Part shown: positions 52,708 through 62,118 of the stretch, in pieces
Position numbering within the stretch: the stretch's first letter is position 1
Layout: every line of letters begins with the position of its first letter
Position numbers and translations under genes: made by a program
From: Gallaecimonas mangrovi
GTDB lineage: Bacteria; Pseudomonadota; Gammaproteobacteria; Enterobacterales; Gallaecimonadaceae
NCBI RefSeq assembly: GCF_003367375.1
Contig: NZ_CP031416.1
Location: 2,053,501-2,117,500 of the forward strand
Direction: 5' to 3'
DNA: 64,000 nucleotides
The notes under the pieces: generated by a model
Databases searched by the model: none
What the model was told of the DNA's origin: nothing
Seen by the model: only the letters and a program-made list of their open reading frames with translations

Positions 52708-55281
52708 TTACTCGTCGGCACCTTCGCCTTCAGCTTCCGGTAGAACCTCTTCGTCCACCTCAGCGATGCGTTGTAGGCCAACAACCTTTTCATCCGTCGC
52801 GGTTCGGATAATGGTCACACCCTGGGTGTTACGGCCAACACGGGATACTTCATTAACCCGTGTTCGTACCAAGGTGCCACGGTTGGAGATAAGCATAATT
52901 TCATCTGTATCTTCAACAGCAACTGCGCCAACCACTTTACCGTTACGCTCAGAAACCTTGATAGAGACCACCCCTTTAGTGGCGCGGCTCTTCGCGGGGT
53001 ATTCGTCCTGAGCGGTACGCTTGCCATAACCATTTTCGGTCACAGTAAGGATATCCACGTTTTCATTCGGGATAACCATTGACACCACAGACTGACCTTC
53101 CTCGAGGTTAATGCCCCGAACACCGGTCGCACCGCGGCCCATGGCCCGCACTTGGCCTTCACTAAAGCGCACCACTTTACCTTCATCGCTAAACAGCATG
53201 ACTTCGTTGCTGCCGTCGGTGATGGTAACGCCAATCAGTTCGTCCCCTTCGTTGAGGTTAACAGCAATAATGCCGTTAGAACGGGGGCGGCTGTACTCGG
53301 TCAGCGAGGTTTTCTTCACGGTACCAAAAGCGGTAGCCATAAAGATGTACTTGCCTTCTTCGTACTCACGTACCGGCAAAATGGCGGTAATGCGTTCGTC
53401 AGCTTCCAGTGGCAGCAAGTTAATAATGGGGCGGCCACGGGCGGTGCGGCTAGCCAGTGGCAGCTGATACACCTTCAGCCAGTACAACCGGCCACGGCTG
53501 GAGAAGCACAAAATGGTGTCGTGGGTGTTGGCTACCAGCAACTGTTCAATGAAGTCTTCATCCTTCATCCGCGTTGCGGCTTTACCTTTACCACCACGGC
53601 GCTGCGCCTCGTAGTCAGTCAGGGCTTGATACTTAACGTAACCTTCGTGGGACAGCGTCACCACTACGTCTTCTTCGGCAATCAAATCCTCAATGGAAAT
53701 GTCGGCAGAAGATTCGCTGATCTCGGTGCGACGGTCGTCGCCGTATTGCTCGGAGATAGCCACCAGCTCTTCGCGGATGACTTCCATCAAGCGCTCAGGA
53801 GACGCCAAAATGTGCAGCAGTTCCTTGATGATGTCCAAAAGACCTTTGTATTCATCAAGAATTTTGTCGTGCTCAAGGCCGGTCAAGCGGTGCAGGCGCA
53901 GGTCCAAAATGGCCTGGGCCTGTACTTCGGTCAGGTAATATTTGCCGTCGCGAATGCCGTATTGCTCTTCCAAACCTTCAGGGCGGGCAGCGTCAACGCC
54001 GGCGCCTTCCAGCATGGCCGCCACATTACCCAGCTCCCACGGCGTGCTAACTAAGCCCGCTTTGGCGTCGCTCGGGGTCGGGCTGCGGCGAATAAGCTCG
54101 ATAACCGGGTCGATGTTGGCCAGGGCAATGGCCAAGCCTTCCAGCACGTGCGCGCGCTCACGGGCTTTACGCAATTCATAAATGGTGCGGCGGGTAACCA
54201 CTTCACGGCGGTGGTTAATGAAGCACTCAAGGGCATCTTTGAGGTTAAAGAGGCGCGGCTGATTTTGGTCCAGCGCCACCATGTTGATGCCAAAGACCAC
54301 CTGCATCTGCGTCAGCGAGTAGAGCTTGTTGAGCACCACTTCACCGGCTTCGCCGCGTTTGAGCTCGATAACCACCCGCAGGCCGTCTTTATCGGACTCG
54401 TCACGCAGAGCGCTAATGCCTTCAATGCGTTTTTCTTTTACCAGCTCGGCGATTTTTTCAATCAACCGCGCCTTGTTCACCTGATACGGCAACTCGTGAA
54501 CAACAATGGTTTCACGGCCAGTATCTTCGTTAATTTCAACTTCGGCGCGGGCACGAATATAAATTTTGCCGCGGCCGGTATGGTAGGCATCACGAATACC
54601 GGCTTTGCCGTTAATGATGCCATGGGTCGGGAAATCGGGGCCCGGGATAAATTCCATCAGCTCGTCGATGGTCAAATCCGGGTTATCAATCAAGGCCACA
54701 CAGCCGCCAACCACTTCTTTTAAGTTATGTGGCGGAATGTTGGTTGCCATACCCACGGCAATACCGGCAGCGCCGTTAACCAACAGGTTGGGCACCCGGG
54801 TCGGCAGCACGTCGGGAATTTGTTCGGTGTTGTCGTAGTTGGGAACGAAATCGACGGTTTCTTTATCCAGATCAGCCAAAAGCTCGTGAGAGATTTTGGC
54901 CATACGCACTTCCGTATAACGCATTGCCGCGGCGGAGTCGCCGTCGACAGACCCGAAGTTGCCCTGGCCATCTACCAGGGTGTAGCGCATGGAGAAAGGC
55001 TGGGCCAGACGCACAATGGTGTCATAAACCGCGGAATCACCATGGGGGTGATACTTACCTATAACATCCCCTACTACACGGGCCGATTTTTTATAAGGCT
55101 TGTTCCAGTCGTTGCCCAATTCATTCATGGCAAATAGAACGCGCCTGTGTACCGGCTTGAGGCCGTCGCGAACATCGGGCAGTGCCCGGCCCACGATAAC
55201 GCTCATGGCGTAGTCAAGGTAGGAGCTCTTGAGCTCGTCCTCGATACTGACCGGTACAATTTCTTTGGCCAGATCGCTCAT
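52708..55281 (-). CDS. gyrA: DNA gyrase subunit A
   Basis: This 857-residue type II topoisomerase subunit compares with 875 in E. coli. It has the N-terminal breakage-reunion domain with catalytic Tyr122 in [10 protein letters not shown] and a C-terminal six-bladed DNA-wrapping domain that includes the GyrA-box QRRGGKG. In the quinolone-resistance region GDSAVYD both Ser83 and Asp87 are present, the susceptible form. The acidic C-terminal tail [13 protein letters not shown] is typical. Divergent from ubiG. Confidence 0.98.
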   Translation of the reverse strand: MSDLAKEIVPVSIEDELKSSYLDYAMSVIVGRALPDVRDGLKPVHRRVLFAMNELGNDWNKPYKKSARVVGDVIGKYHPHGDSAVYDTIVRLAQPFSMRYTLVDGQGNFGSVDGDSAAAMRYTEVRMAKISHELLADLDKETVDFVPNYDNTEQIPDVLPTRVPNLLVNGAAGIAVGMATNIPPHNLKEVVGGCVALIDNPDLTIDELMEFIPGPDFPTHGIINGKAGIRDAYHTGRGKIYIRARAEVEINEDTGRETIVVHELPYQVNKARLIEKIAELVKEKRIEGISALRDESDKDGLRVVIELKRGEAGEVVLNKLYSLTQMQVVFGINMVALDQNQPRLFNLKDALECFINHRREVVTRRTIYELRKARERAHVLEGLAIALANIDPVIELIRRSPTPSDAKAGLVSTPWELGNVAAMLEGAGVDAARPEGLEEQYGIRDGKYYLTEVQAQAILDLRLHRLTGLEHDKILDEYKGLLDIIKELLHILASPERLMEVIREELVAISEQYGDDRRTEISESSADISIEDLIAEEDVVVTLSHEGYVKYQALTDYEAQRRGGKGKAATRMKDEDFIEQLLVANTHDTILCFSSRGRLYWLKVYQLPLASRTARGRPIINLLPLEADERITAILPVREYEEGKYIFMATAFGTVKKTSLTEYSRPRSNGIIAVNLNEGDELIGVTITDGSNEVMLFSDEGKVVRFSEGQVRAMGRGATGVRGINLEEGQSVVSMVIPNENVDILTVTENGYGKRTAQDEYPAKSRATKGVVSIKVSERNGKVVGAVAVEDTDEIMLISNRGTLVRTRVNEVSRVGRNTQGVTIIRTATDEKVVGLQRIAEVDEEVLPEAEGEGADE

Positions 55282-55407
55282 CTAAGTCGTCCCTATTAAA
55301 GGTCTTCCAACAAAGTAAGGCACTATACCACATCGATTGACGTTGACCATGAAAAGGCAACGCAGTCAGGGCTATAATGCCCCGGCTCCCCATCTAGGAA
55401 GGTGAAG

Positions 55408-56112
55408 ATGAATAACAACGTTGATACTGCCGAAATTGCCAAGTTCGAAGCCATGGCTCACCGCTGGTGGGATAAAGAAGGGGAATTCAAACCCTTGCAC
55501 CAGCTTAACCCGGTGCGCCTGAGCTTCGTTGAAGAAATGGCAGACGGCATTGGCAATAAACGGATTGTCGACATCGGCTGTGGCGGCGGCATTTTGGCCG
55601 AATCCATGGCGCGATTAGGCGCAGTGGTAACCGGCGTTGACATGGGTACAGAACCGCTGAATGTGGCCCGCGCCCATGCCGCTGAAGTGGGGGTTGAACT
55701 CGAGTACCGGCAAATTACTGCCGAAGCCCTGGCCGAAGAACTGCCCGAGCAATTTGATGTGGTGACCTGCATGGAAATGCTCGAGCACGTACCGGACCCG
55801 CAGTCGGTGGTTTCGGCCTGTGCCAAGCTTTGTAAACCCGGCGGCATGCTGGTGTTTTCCACCCTTAACCGCACTCCCAAAGCCTGGGCGTTAGGTGTTT
55901 TTGCCGCAGAGCGCATTTTGCGCTGGCTGCCCGCCGGCACCCACGACTACCACAAGTTTTTAAAGCCAGCCGAGCTAATGGGCTTTTGTGATGTGGCAGG
56001 CTTAATTCCCAACAAAGCCGTTGGCATGAGTTACAACCTGCTGACCGGCCAGTTTAGCCGCTCTGAAAACCTGGACATGAATTACTTGGTTGCCGCCAGG
56101 AAGCCAGCATGA
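55408..56112 (+). CDS. ubiG: Ubiquinone biosynthesis O-methyltransferase
   Basis: This 234-residue SAM enzyme performs both O-methylations in ubiquinone synthesis. It shows IAKFEAMAHRWWDKEGEFKP, motif I VDIGCGGGILAESMAR and TCMEMLEHVPDPQSVV, all close to E. coli UbiG. AAGG lies five bases before this ATG; a GTG two codons upstream is less likely. Its stop overlaps the start of the HAD phosphatase gene (ATGA). Confidence 0.97.
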   Translation: MNNNVDTAEIAKFEAMAHRWWDKEGEFKPLHQLNPVRLSFVEEMADGIGNKRIVDIGCGGGILAESMARLGAVVTGVDMGTEPLNVARAHAAEVGVELEYRQITAEALAEELPEQFDVVTCMEMLEHVPDPQSVVSACAKLCKPGGMLVFSTLNRTPKAWALGVFAAERILRWLPAGTHDYHKFLKPAELMGFCDVAGLIPNKAVGMSYNLLTGQFSRSENLDMNYLVAARKPA

Positions 56113-56762
56113 CCGCGGTGCTGTTTGATCTTGACGGCACCTTGTTAGATACCGCCCCGGATCTTTGCCGGGCACTTAACGAGGTGTTGGCGGCGCACAA
56201 CATGCCCCTTAAAACCCTGGCAGAGGTGCGCCCGCACGCTACCCACGGTACCCGCAGTCTGTTGACCTTAGGTTTTGGCGAAGGCGCCTTTGAGCAGGAA
56301 GATTTACGCCAAGCATTTTGGGACGCTTACTTAAGTGACATCTCGGCAAAAACCCGTTTGTTTGAAGGCGTACCGCAACTGCTTTTGGCGCTCAACAAGG
56401 CAGGCATTGCCTGGGGCATCGTCACCAATAAGGTCACCCACTTAACGGTGGCCGCCCTGCCCCATTTTCCAGAACTTGACGCCTGCCAGGCACTGGTGTG
56501 TGGTGATACCCTAGAAAACCGCAAACCACACCCGGCGCCACTGTTACACGCCGCCACCCTGATGGGCGTTGATGCCAAAGACTGCCTGTATTTGGGCGAT
56601 GCCTTAACCGATATGCAAGCAGCGCGCGATGCCGGCATGCAAGGCTTTGTGGCCAGCTGGGGTTATGTGGATGAAAACTACCCTTCCTGGCCGGCCAGGA
56701 GTATCCTGACTCAGCCACAGGATCTGGCGGATTGGTGCAAGATCACACGATCGAACATTTGA
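56109..56762 (+). CDS. HAD phosphatase (Gph/MupP type)
   Basis: This 217-residue HAD-superfamily phosphatase has motif I VLFDLDGTLLDTAPD, the helical cap typical of phosphoglycolate phosphatases, motif II VTNK, the Lys in NRKPHP and motif IV YLGDALTDMQAARDAG. In Pseudomonas the gene at this position after ubiG is mupP, which acts on MurNAc 6-phosphate in cell wall recycling; in other bacteria the relative is gph. Sequence alone does not separate the two. It is translationally coupled to ubiG, and its stop lies within the terminator. Confidence 0.88.
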   Translation: MTAVLFDLDGTLLDTAPDLCRALNEVLAAHNMPLKTLAEVRPHATHGTRSLLTLGFGEGAFEQEDLRQAFWDAYLSDISAKTRLFEGVPQLLLALNKAGIAWGIVTNKVTHLTVAALPHFPELDACQALVCGDTLENRKPHPAPLLHAATLMGVDAKDCLYLGDALTDMQAARDAGMQGFVASWGYVDENYPSWPARSILTQPQDLADWCKITRSNI

Positions 56763-56774
56763 TCGTGTTTTTTT
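56743..56774 (+). terminator. Terminator of ubiG operon
   Basis: ACACGATC and GATCGTGT pair around an 8-base loop, then seven T. It overlaps the last codons of the phosphatase gene. Confidence 0.85.
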
Positions 56775-56882
56775 GCAAGGGGCTTGTATTTTATCAAGGA
56801 CGGCCACAAGCCCGGCCCCCTGTTAGTGAACACTAACCGGGTTAAAAAGACGTCAACATTGATGCTTGAAAGAAGCCCCATA

Positions 56883-56930
56883 CCTCACTATCTTGTTCCT
56901 CAGACTCGAATTGAACCCAATATGTTGTGT
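56883..56930 (+). promoter_or_regulatory. Two probable NrdR boxes before nrdA
   Basis: The box at 56915-56930, ACCCAATATGTTGTGT, matches 14 of 16 positions of the NrdR palindrome ACAC(A/T)ATATAT(A/T)GTGT. A weaker one at 56883-56898 (about 10 of 16) lies 32 bases upstream, the usual spacing of paired NrdR boxes. NrdR represses ribonucleotide reductase genes when dATP is plentiful. Just downstream, TTGTGTAT-CTA-ATACACAA (56924-56942) is a perfect palindrome that also includes a -10-like element. Confidence 0.55.
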
Positions 56931-57009
56931 ATCTAATACACAATAGACACTACGCGCCCTGCTCGATTTTCGCGGGCGGTACTTATGGAAAAGTCTGATA
57001 AGGTAAGTC

Positions 57010-59331
57010 ATGAACAAGCACCTCCTCGTCACCAAGCGTAACGGTCAGCAAGAATCCATCGATCTGGACAAGATCCATCGCGTGGTGACCTGGGCCGCTG
57101 AAGGCCTCAATAACGTCTCTGTTTCCCAAGTTGAACTTCGCGCCCAGATCCAGTTTTATGAAGGGATCAAGACGGCCGACATTCACGAGACGTTGATCAA
57201 GGCCGCTGCCGACCTTATCAACGAGGAAGCGCCTGATTACCAGTATCTGGCGGCACGTTTAGCGGTTTTCCACCTGCGTAAAAAGGCCTACGGCGAATTT
57301 GAACCGCCGCACCTGTTTGACCATGTCAGCAAGATGGTGGAACTGGGTAAATACGACAAACATCTGTTAAGTGATTATTCTCGCAGTGATTTCGACGCTT
57401 TAAACGGCTTTATCGATCACAATCGTGATATGAACTTTTCCTACGCAGCGGTGAAGCAGCTGGAAGGCAAATACTTGGTACAAAACCGGGTAACGGGTGA
57501 GATTTATGAATCCGCCCAGTTCCTTTATATCCTGGTGGCAGCCTGCTTGTTCGCGGATTACCCGCATGATACGCGCCTTGATTACATCAAGCGTTTCTAC
57601 GACGCGGTATCCACCTTTAAGTTGTCACTGCCCACGCCCATTATGAGTGGCGTTCGTACCCCGACCCGCCAATTTAGCTCTTGCGTGCTGATTGAAACCG
57701 GCGACAGCCTGGACTCCATTAACGCCACGGCCGCTGCCATTGTGCGTTATGTTTCCCAGCGCGCCGGTATCGGCATCAATGCTGGCCGCATTCGCGCTTT
57801 GGGTAGCCCCATTCGCGGCGGTGAAGCCTTCCACACCGGTTGTATTCCTTTTTATAAGCATTTCCAAACCGCGGTAAAATCCTGCTCGCAAGGCGGCGTA
57901 CGTGGCGGCGCTGCTACCCTGTTCTACCCGATGTGGCACTTGGAAGTCGAAAACCTGCTGGTACTGAAAAATAACCGCGGCGTTGAAGAAAACCGCGTAC
58001 GCCACATGGACTACGGCGTACAGCTAAACCGCTTGATGTATCAGCGCCTGATTAAAGGTGGCGACATTACCCTGTTTAGCCCTTCCGATGTTCCTGGCCT
58101 GTACGACGCTTTCTTTGCCGACCAAGCCAAATTTGAAGAGCTGTACGCCAAATACGAGCAAGACGAATCGATTCGTAAGAAAACCATCAAAGCGGTTGAC
58201 CTGTTCTCGTTGCTGCTTTCTGAGCGCGCCTCTACCGGCCGTATCTACATTCAGAACGTCGACCACTGCAACACGCACAGCCCGTTTGACCCGGCGGTGG
58301 CACCGGTGCGTCAATCCAACCTCTGTTTGGAAATTGCCCTGCCCACCAAGCCGCTGAGCGACATTAACGACGAAAGTGGCGAAATTGCCCTTTGTACCTT
58401 GTCGGCCTTTAACCTTGGCGCCATTGAAGATGTCAGCGAGTTTGAAGAACTGGCCGACTTGGCAGTGCGGGCCCTTGATAGCCTGCTCGACTACCAGGAC
58501 TACCCGGTAAAAGCGGCGCACATTGCCACCATGGGCCGCCGTACCTTGGGTGTGGGCGTAATTAACTACGCCTATTACTTGGCCAAACACGGCGTAAAAT
58601 ATTCCGACGGTTCTGCCAACGCCTTGACTCACCAAACCTTTGAGGCAATGCAGTATTACCTGCTCAAAGCCTCTATGGAGCTGGCCAAAGAGCGCGGCGC
58701 TTGCCCGATGTTTGAAGAAACCACCTATGCCAAAGGTGTGTTGCCCATCGACAGCTACAAAAAAGATTTGGACAAAATCGTTGCCGAACCCCTGCACATG
58801 GATTGGGAACAGCTGCGCAAAGACATCGTTGAATTTGGCCTGCGTAACAGCACCCTTTCCGCTTTGATGCCGTCTGAAACCAGCTCGCAGATCTCCAATG
58901 CCACCAACGGCATTGAGCCGCCGCGCGGCCACATTTCGGTGAAAGCGTCTAAAGACGGCATTTTGCGCCAGGTGGTACCCGATTACGAAAACCTCAGAAC
59001 CGCATACGAGCTGCTGTGGGATATCCCCAACAACGACGGTTACCTGCAGCTGGTCGGTATTATGCAAAAATTCATCGACCAATCTATCAGTGCCAACACC
59101 AACTACGATCCGGCGAAATTCCCCGGCGGTAAGGTACCGATGCAATCGATGATCAAAGATCTGCTCACCGCGTATAAATACGGTGTGAAGACCCTTTACT
59201 ACCACAACACCCGTGACGGTGCGGCGGACGCCCAAAAAGACTTCACCGTCACCGCCGCCTCCCTGCCACAAGCAACCGTGGCCGTGGAGGAAGAAGACGA
59301 CGGCTGTGCCGGCGGCGCTTGCAAGATTTGA
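57010..59331 (+). CDS. nrdA: Class Ia ribonucleotide reductase, alpha subunit
   Basis: This 773-residue catalytic subunit reduces ribonucleotides to deoxyribonucleotides. The N-terminal ATP-cone (LLVTKRNGQQESIDLDKIHR) senses dATP. Active-site cysteines appear in RQFSSCVLIETGDS, RQSNLCLEIALP (with Asn and Glu) and ALCTLSAFNLG; the C-terminal redox pair is in DDGCAGGACKI. It is slightly longer than E. coli NrdA (761) because of an Ala/Thr/Val-rich segment before the tail. Followed after 47 bases by nrdB. Confidence 0.98.
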   Translation: MNKHLLVTKRNGQQESIDLDKIHRVVTWAAEGLNNVSVSQVELRAQIQFYEGIKTADIHETLIKAAADLINEEAPDYQYLAARLAVFHLRKKAYGEFEPPHLFDHVSKMVELGKYDKHLLSDYSRSDFDALNGFIDHNRDMNFSYAAVKQLEGKYLVQNRVTGEIYESAQFLYILVAACLFADYPHDTRLDYIKRFYDAVSTFKLSLPTPIMSGVRTPTRQFSSCVLIETGDSLDSINATAAAIVRYVSQRAGIGINAGRIRALGSPIRGGEAFHTGCIPFYKHFQTAVKSCSQGGVRGGAATLFYPMWHLEVENLLVLKNNRGVEENRVRHMDYGVQLNRLMYQRLIKGGDITLFSPSDVPGLYDAFFADQAKFEELYAKYEQDESIRKKTIKAVDLFSLLLSERASTGRIYIQNVDHCNTHSPFDPAVAPVRQSNLCLEIALPTKPLSDINDESGEIALCTLSAFNLGAIEDVSEFEELADLAVRALDSLLDYQDYPVKAAHIATMGRRTLGVGVINYAYYLAKHGVKYSDGSANALTHQTFEAMQYYLLKASMELAKERGACPMFEETTYAKGVLPIDSYKKDLDKIVAEPLHMDWEQLRKDIVEFGLRNSTLSALMPSETSSQISNATNGIEPPRGHISVKASKDGILRQVVPDYENLRTAYELLWDIPNNDGYLQLVGIMQKFIDQSISANTNYDPAKFPGGKVPMQSMIKDLLTAYKYGVKTLYYHNTRDGAADAQKDFTVTAASLPQATVAVEEEDDGCAGGACKI

Positions 59332-59334
59332 TTT

Positions 59335-59360
59335 AAAAAAGGGGCCAATCGGCCCCTTTA
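59335..59360 (+). terminator. Hairpin between nrdA and nrdB
   Basis: AAAGGGGCC, loop AATC, GGCCCCTTT, followed by ATTC rather than a full U-run. It may be a weak terminator that lowers nrdB relative to nrdA, or an mRNA end-protecting element. Confidence 0.6.
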
Positions 59361-59378
59361 TTCAGGGAGTTATTTCGA

Positions 59379-60509
59379 ATGCGTTACACCACATTTAGCC
59401 GGGTTAACAATAACGCACTGACCGAGCCGATGTTTTTCGGCCAGCCGGTTAACGTCGCCCGCTATGACCAGCAAAAATACGAAGTCTTTGAAAAGTTGAT
59501 AGAAAAGCAGCTGTCGTTCTTCTGGCGCCCCGAAGAAGTCGACGTTTCCAAAGACCGCGTCGATTTTGCCCAGTTGCCCGAACACGAGCAGCACATCTTC
59601 CTGTCCAACCTGAAATATCAAACGCTGCTGGACTCCATTCAAGGCCGTAGCCCCAACGTGGCCCTGCTGCCGCTGGTATCAATACCCGAGCTGGAAACCT
59701 GGATTGAGACCTGGTCTTTCTCTGAGACCATTCACTCGCGCTCCTACACCCACATCATTCGTAACATCGTTGCCGACCCCTCCAAGGTGTTCGACGACAT
59801 CGTGATGAATGAAGAAATTCAAAAGCGCGCCGATGAAATCGCCGGCTATTACGACGTACTGATTGAGTACACGCAAATTTGGCAGTTGCACGGCGAAGGC
59901 AACCACCAAATTGCTGGCAAGAGCTATGACATTAACCTGCGCGATCTGAAGAAAAAGCTCTATCTGTGCATGATGGCGGTTAACGCCCTGGAAGCCATTC
60001 GCTTCTATGTGAGCTTTGCTTGCTCCTTTGCTTTTGCTGAGCGCAAGTTGATGGAAGGTAACGCCAAAATCATCAAGTTCATCGCCCGTGACGAAGCACT
60101 ACACCTCTCTGGCACCCAACAAATTCTTAACCTGATGCGTGACGGTAAAGAAGGCAACGAGTGGGCCGAAATTGCCATCGAGTGTAAGGCCGAATGCGAG
60201 GAACTCTTTAAACGTGCCGCCGAGCAAGAAAAAGCCTGGGCCAAGTATCTGTTTAAAGACGGCTCCATGATTGGCTTGAACGAATCCATCCTCAGCCAAT
60301 ACGTGGAATACATCACCAACGTGCGGATGAACGCAGTGGGCCTTATTCCCGCCTTTAGCACTACCTCCAACCCTATTCCTTGGATCAATGCCTGGTTGGT
60401 ATCAGACAACGTGCAGGTGGCACCACAAGAATCAGAAATAAGCTCCTACCTGGTGGGCCAAATCGACGCCAACGTCGACCTTGGCGACTTGGACGACTTC
60501 GACCTCTAA
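59379..60509 (+). CDS. nrdB: Class Ia ribonucleotide reductase, beta subunit
   Basis: This 376-residue protein has the same length as E. coli NrdB. It houses the diiron-tyrosyl radical cofactor: [17 protein letters not shown] holds iron ligands Glu and His and the radical Tyr (about residue 122-123), and further ligands are in [12 protein letters not shown] and [13 protein letters not shown]. The C-terminus ([11 protein letters not shown]) docks to NrdA. GGGAG precedes the ATG. Confidence 0.98.
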   Translation: MRYTTFSRVNNNALTEPMFFGQPVNVARYDQQKYEVFEKLIEKQLSFFWRPEEVDVSKDRVDFAQLPEHEQHIFLSNLKYQTLLDSIQGRSPNVALLPLVSIPELETWIETWSFSETIHSRSYTHIIRNIVADPSKVFDDIVMNEEIQKRADEIAGYYDVLIEYTQIWQLHGEGNHQIAGKSYDINLRDLKKKLYLCMMAVNALEAIRFYVSFACSFAFAERKLMEGNAKIIKFIARDEALHLSGTQQILNLMRDGKEGNEWAEIAIECKAECEELFKRAAEQEKAWAKYLFKDGSMIGLNESILSQYVEYITNVRMNAVGLIPAFSTTSNPIPWINAWLVSDNVQVAPQESEISSYLVGQIDANVDLGDLDDFDL

Positions 60510-60513
60510 ACCA

Positions 60514-60538
60514 AACCCCGCTTCGGCGGGGTTTTTTA
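60514..60538 (+). terminator. Terminator after nrdB
   Basis: AACCCCGC, loop TTCG, GCGGGGTT and six T, a few bases behind the stop. Confidence 0.92.
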
Positions 60539-60621
60539 CAACTCCTCCGCGCTGTTGATCCAGATCCTGTGCTTTAGCCAATAACTGGTTACACTATGGG
60601 CAAATTGCGGCTGGGCTCTTC

Positions 60622-61179
60622 ATGATCAACGTCAGGCACTACCTTTCCTTTGACCGTATGAAAGACGGCACCCCCGTCTTTGTCCGCGCCATCCGCCGGG
60701 AAGACAAATACGCGCTGCTCAAAGCCTACGAGCACATGTCAGACCGCTCCATTTATTACCGTTTTATGCGGCCAAAATGGCAGATGAGCCTGGATGAAGC
60801 CGCCCGTTTTACTGACGTCGACTTTGATAACCACGTCGCCATTGCTGCCGGCCATTACAGCCAAAAAGGTGAGGAAGAAGCCCTCGGTATTGGCCGCTAT
60901 ATTCTGATGCCAGGCGGTAAGGTAAAAAGGGCGGAGTTTGCCTGCGCCGTGCTCGATAGCCTGCAAAACCTCGGCGTTGGCAGTATTCTTTTTCATCACT
61001 TGCTAAAGATCGCCCGCGAACAAGGCGTTGAAGAGTTTATTGCCGAAGTGCTGCCGCAAAACCGCGGCATGATAGGGGTGTTTCGAAAGGCCGGCCTACC
61101 CACCCGCACCATTATGGAAGATGGTCTGTTGCGGGTGAATATGGATCTGAGGCAACGGGAAGTATTAGAGTCAGACTAA
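60622..61179 (+). CDS. GNAT-family acetyltransferase
   Basis: The 185-residue single GNAT domain starts with VRHYLSFDRMKDGTPVFVRAIRR and has SDRSIYYRFMRPKW and the acetyl-CoA-binding loop LQNLGVGSILFHHLLKIAREQG. It resembles the C-terminal acetyltransferase half of the large Pat protein lysine acetyltransferases, without their acyl-CoA-synthetase-like half. The target is unknown. Its stop overlaps the converging lipoprotein gene by four bases. Confidence 0.85.
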   Translation: MINVRHYLSFDRMKDGTPVFVRAIRREDKYALLKAYEHMSDRSIYYRFMRPKWQMSLDEAARFTDVDFDNHVAIAAGHYSQKGEEEALGIGRYILMPGGKVKRAEFACAVLDSLQNLGVGSILFHHLLKIAREQGVEEFIAEVLPQNRGMIGVFRKAGLPTRTIMEDGLLRVNMDLRQREVLESD

Positions 61180-61595
61180 CGCTTTTGGGTAAACACCAGA
61201 GGCGTTGCATAGCCGTCGGAATACAGTTTTAACGTGCTACCGTCTTGTTCTATCCAGTTACTCTTTTGCAAACGATTGAGATAAAGCCCTTCCGCTTGCA
61301 TCAGCTCGCCGGTACAGGCCCTTTTGGTGCTGCCAAGCTTCGCCACTTCAATGGCAGCGCCATTAACCAACCGATAGCTGCCAAAGTAGCGGTTACAGGC
61401 GCTGTTGCCACTGAGCTTGCCATCTGAGGTCAGCATTAACGAAATGCCTTTGGCGCTAACAGCACCGCTATGCATAGGGCCGTTAACGGTGCTGCCATCA
61501 AGGTACCAAAGGTTGTCAAAAAAACCGGGTTCACCATTGTTTTGGCAACCAGCCAAGCTAAGGGTACCAAGCAATATCACCAGCCGTCTGTCCAT
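61176..61595 (-). CDS. META-domain lipoprotein (HslJ-like)
   Basis: The 139-residue lipoprotein has signal RRLVILLGTLSLAG and lipobox LAGC (Cys17). The mature META domain has WYLDGSTVNGP, LTSDGKLSGNSACNRYFGSY and a C-terminal TPLVFTQK. The conserved SGNSACNRYFG motif is that of HslJ and related stress proteins of the envelope. Function is not defined. Confidence 0.88.
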   Translation of the reverse strand: MDRRLVILLGTLSLAGCQNNGEPGFFDNLWYLDGSTVNGPMHSGAVSAKGISLMLTSDGKLSGNSACNRYFGSYRLVNGAAIEVAKLGSTKRACTGELMQAEGLYLNRLQKSNWIEQDGSTLKLYSDGYATPLVFTQKR

Positions 61596-61635
61596 GCCGA
61601 AAACCTCCCTACCGCTCCGGCACGAAGGCCGGACT

Positions 61636-62043
61636 TCAGTGACTGCCAGCCGCTGTTGGCTCAGGCGTTAGCTTCCAGCATAGCTTAGGATCGCCCTGCC
61701 AGCGGATCCGGCTAACCTTGCCGTCATTACCGATAACAACCTGCCGGGTACAACCAGTGGTACTGGGGCCTCCGCCCAAGGTGGTACCTAATGAACCGAA
61801 CACGTTGCCGGAACCGCCGCCAACCCCAAGCCCAATCGTGGGTTTGGCGCTGGTTTGGGTGTTGCGATAGACCAGCCAATCTTGGCCTTCAACTTTAGTG
61901 GTCTGAGAAGGAACGCCCCATTTATCCATCAACGCCTCAGCACTGACGCCCTGCCACATCGCCATTCGGGCATCTACCTTGGCGGGCGGTACAGAAGCGC
62001 AGCCGCCAAGGCACAGTAGCGCAATAAAAGCCCACTTTTTCAT
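61636..62043 (-). CDS. Small lipoprotein of unknown function
   Basis: The 135-residue precursor has signal KKWAFIALLCLGG and lipobox LGGC (Cys14). The mature part has VSAEALMDKWGVPSQTTKVEGQDWLVYRN, similar in pattern to BamE/SmpA-type small lipoproteins, then a Gly-rich stretch IGLGVGGGSGNVFGSLG and two cysteines (TGCTRQVV and PKLCWKL) that may pair. I do not recognise the family. ATG 62043 has AAAGGAG eight bases upstream; the 21-codon extension is unlikely. Confidence 0.78.
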   Translation of the reverse strand: MKKWAFIALLCLGGCASVPPAKVDARMAMWQGVSAEALMDKWGVPSQTTKVEGQDWLVYRNTQTSAKPTIGLGVGGGSGNVFGSLGTTLGGGPSTTGCTRQVVIGNDGKVSRIRWQGDPKLCWKLTPEPTAAGSH

Positions 62044-62118
62044 GGTGCTATCTCCTTTGCTTTTGCATTTTACTCTGACATGCACCCTGGTATTTCGCCA
62101 CGCCAAAGGCGTAACGGT

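Noticed and set aside
53152-54054. A 300-codon open frame on the plus strand
   Set aside because: Antisense to gyrA; composition (Val, Phe, Gln-rich) is that of a complementary shadow and there is no ribosome site.
52708-55281. Quinolone resistance in gyrA
   Set aside because: Ser83 and Asp87 are both present, the susceptible form.
58024-59271. A 415-codon open frame on the minus strand
   Set aside because: It lies entirely antisense to nrdA, which is certain from its active-site motifs. The antisense translation is Val/Gly/Phe-rich with no domain, typical of a shadow frame.
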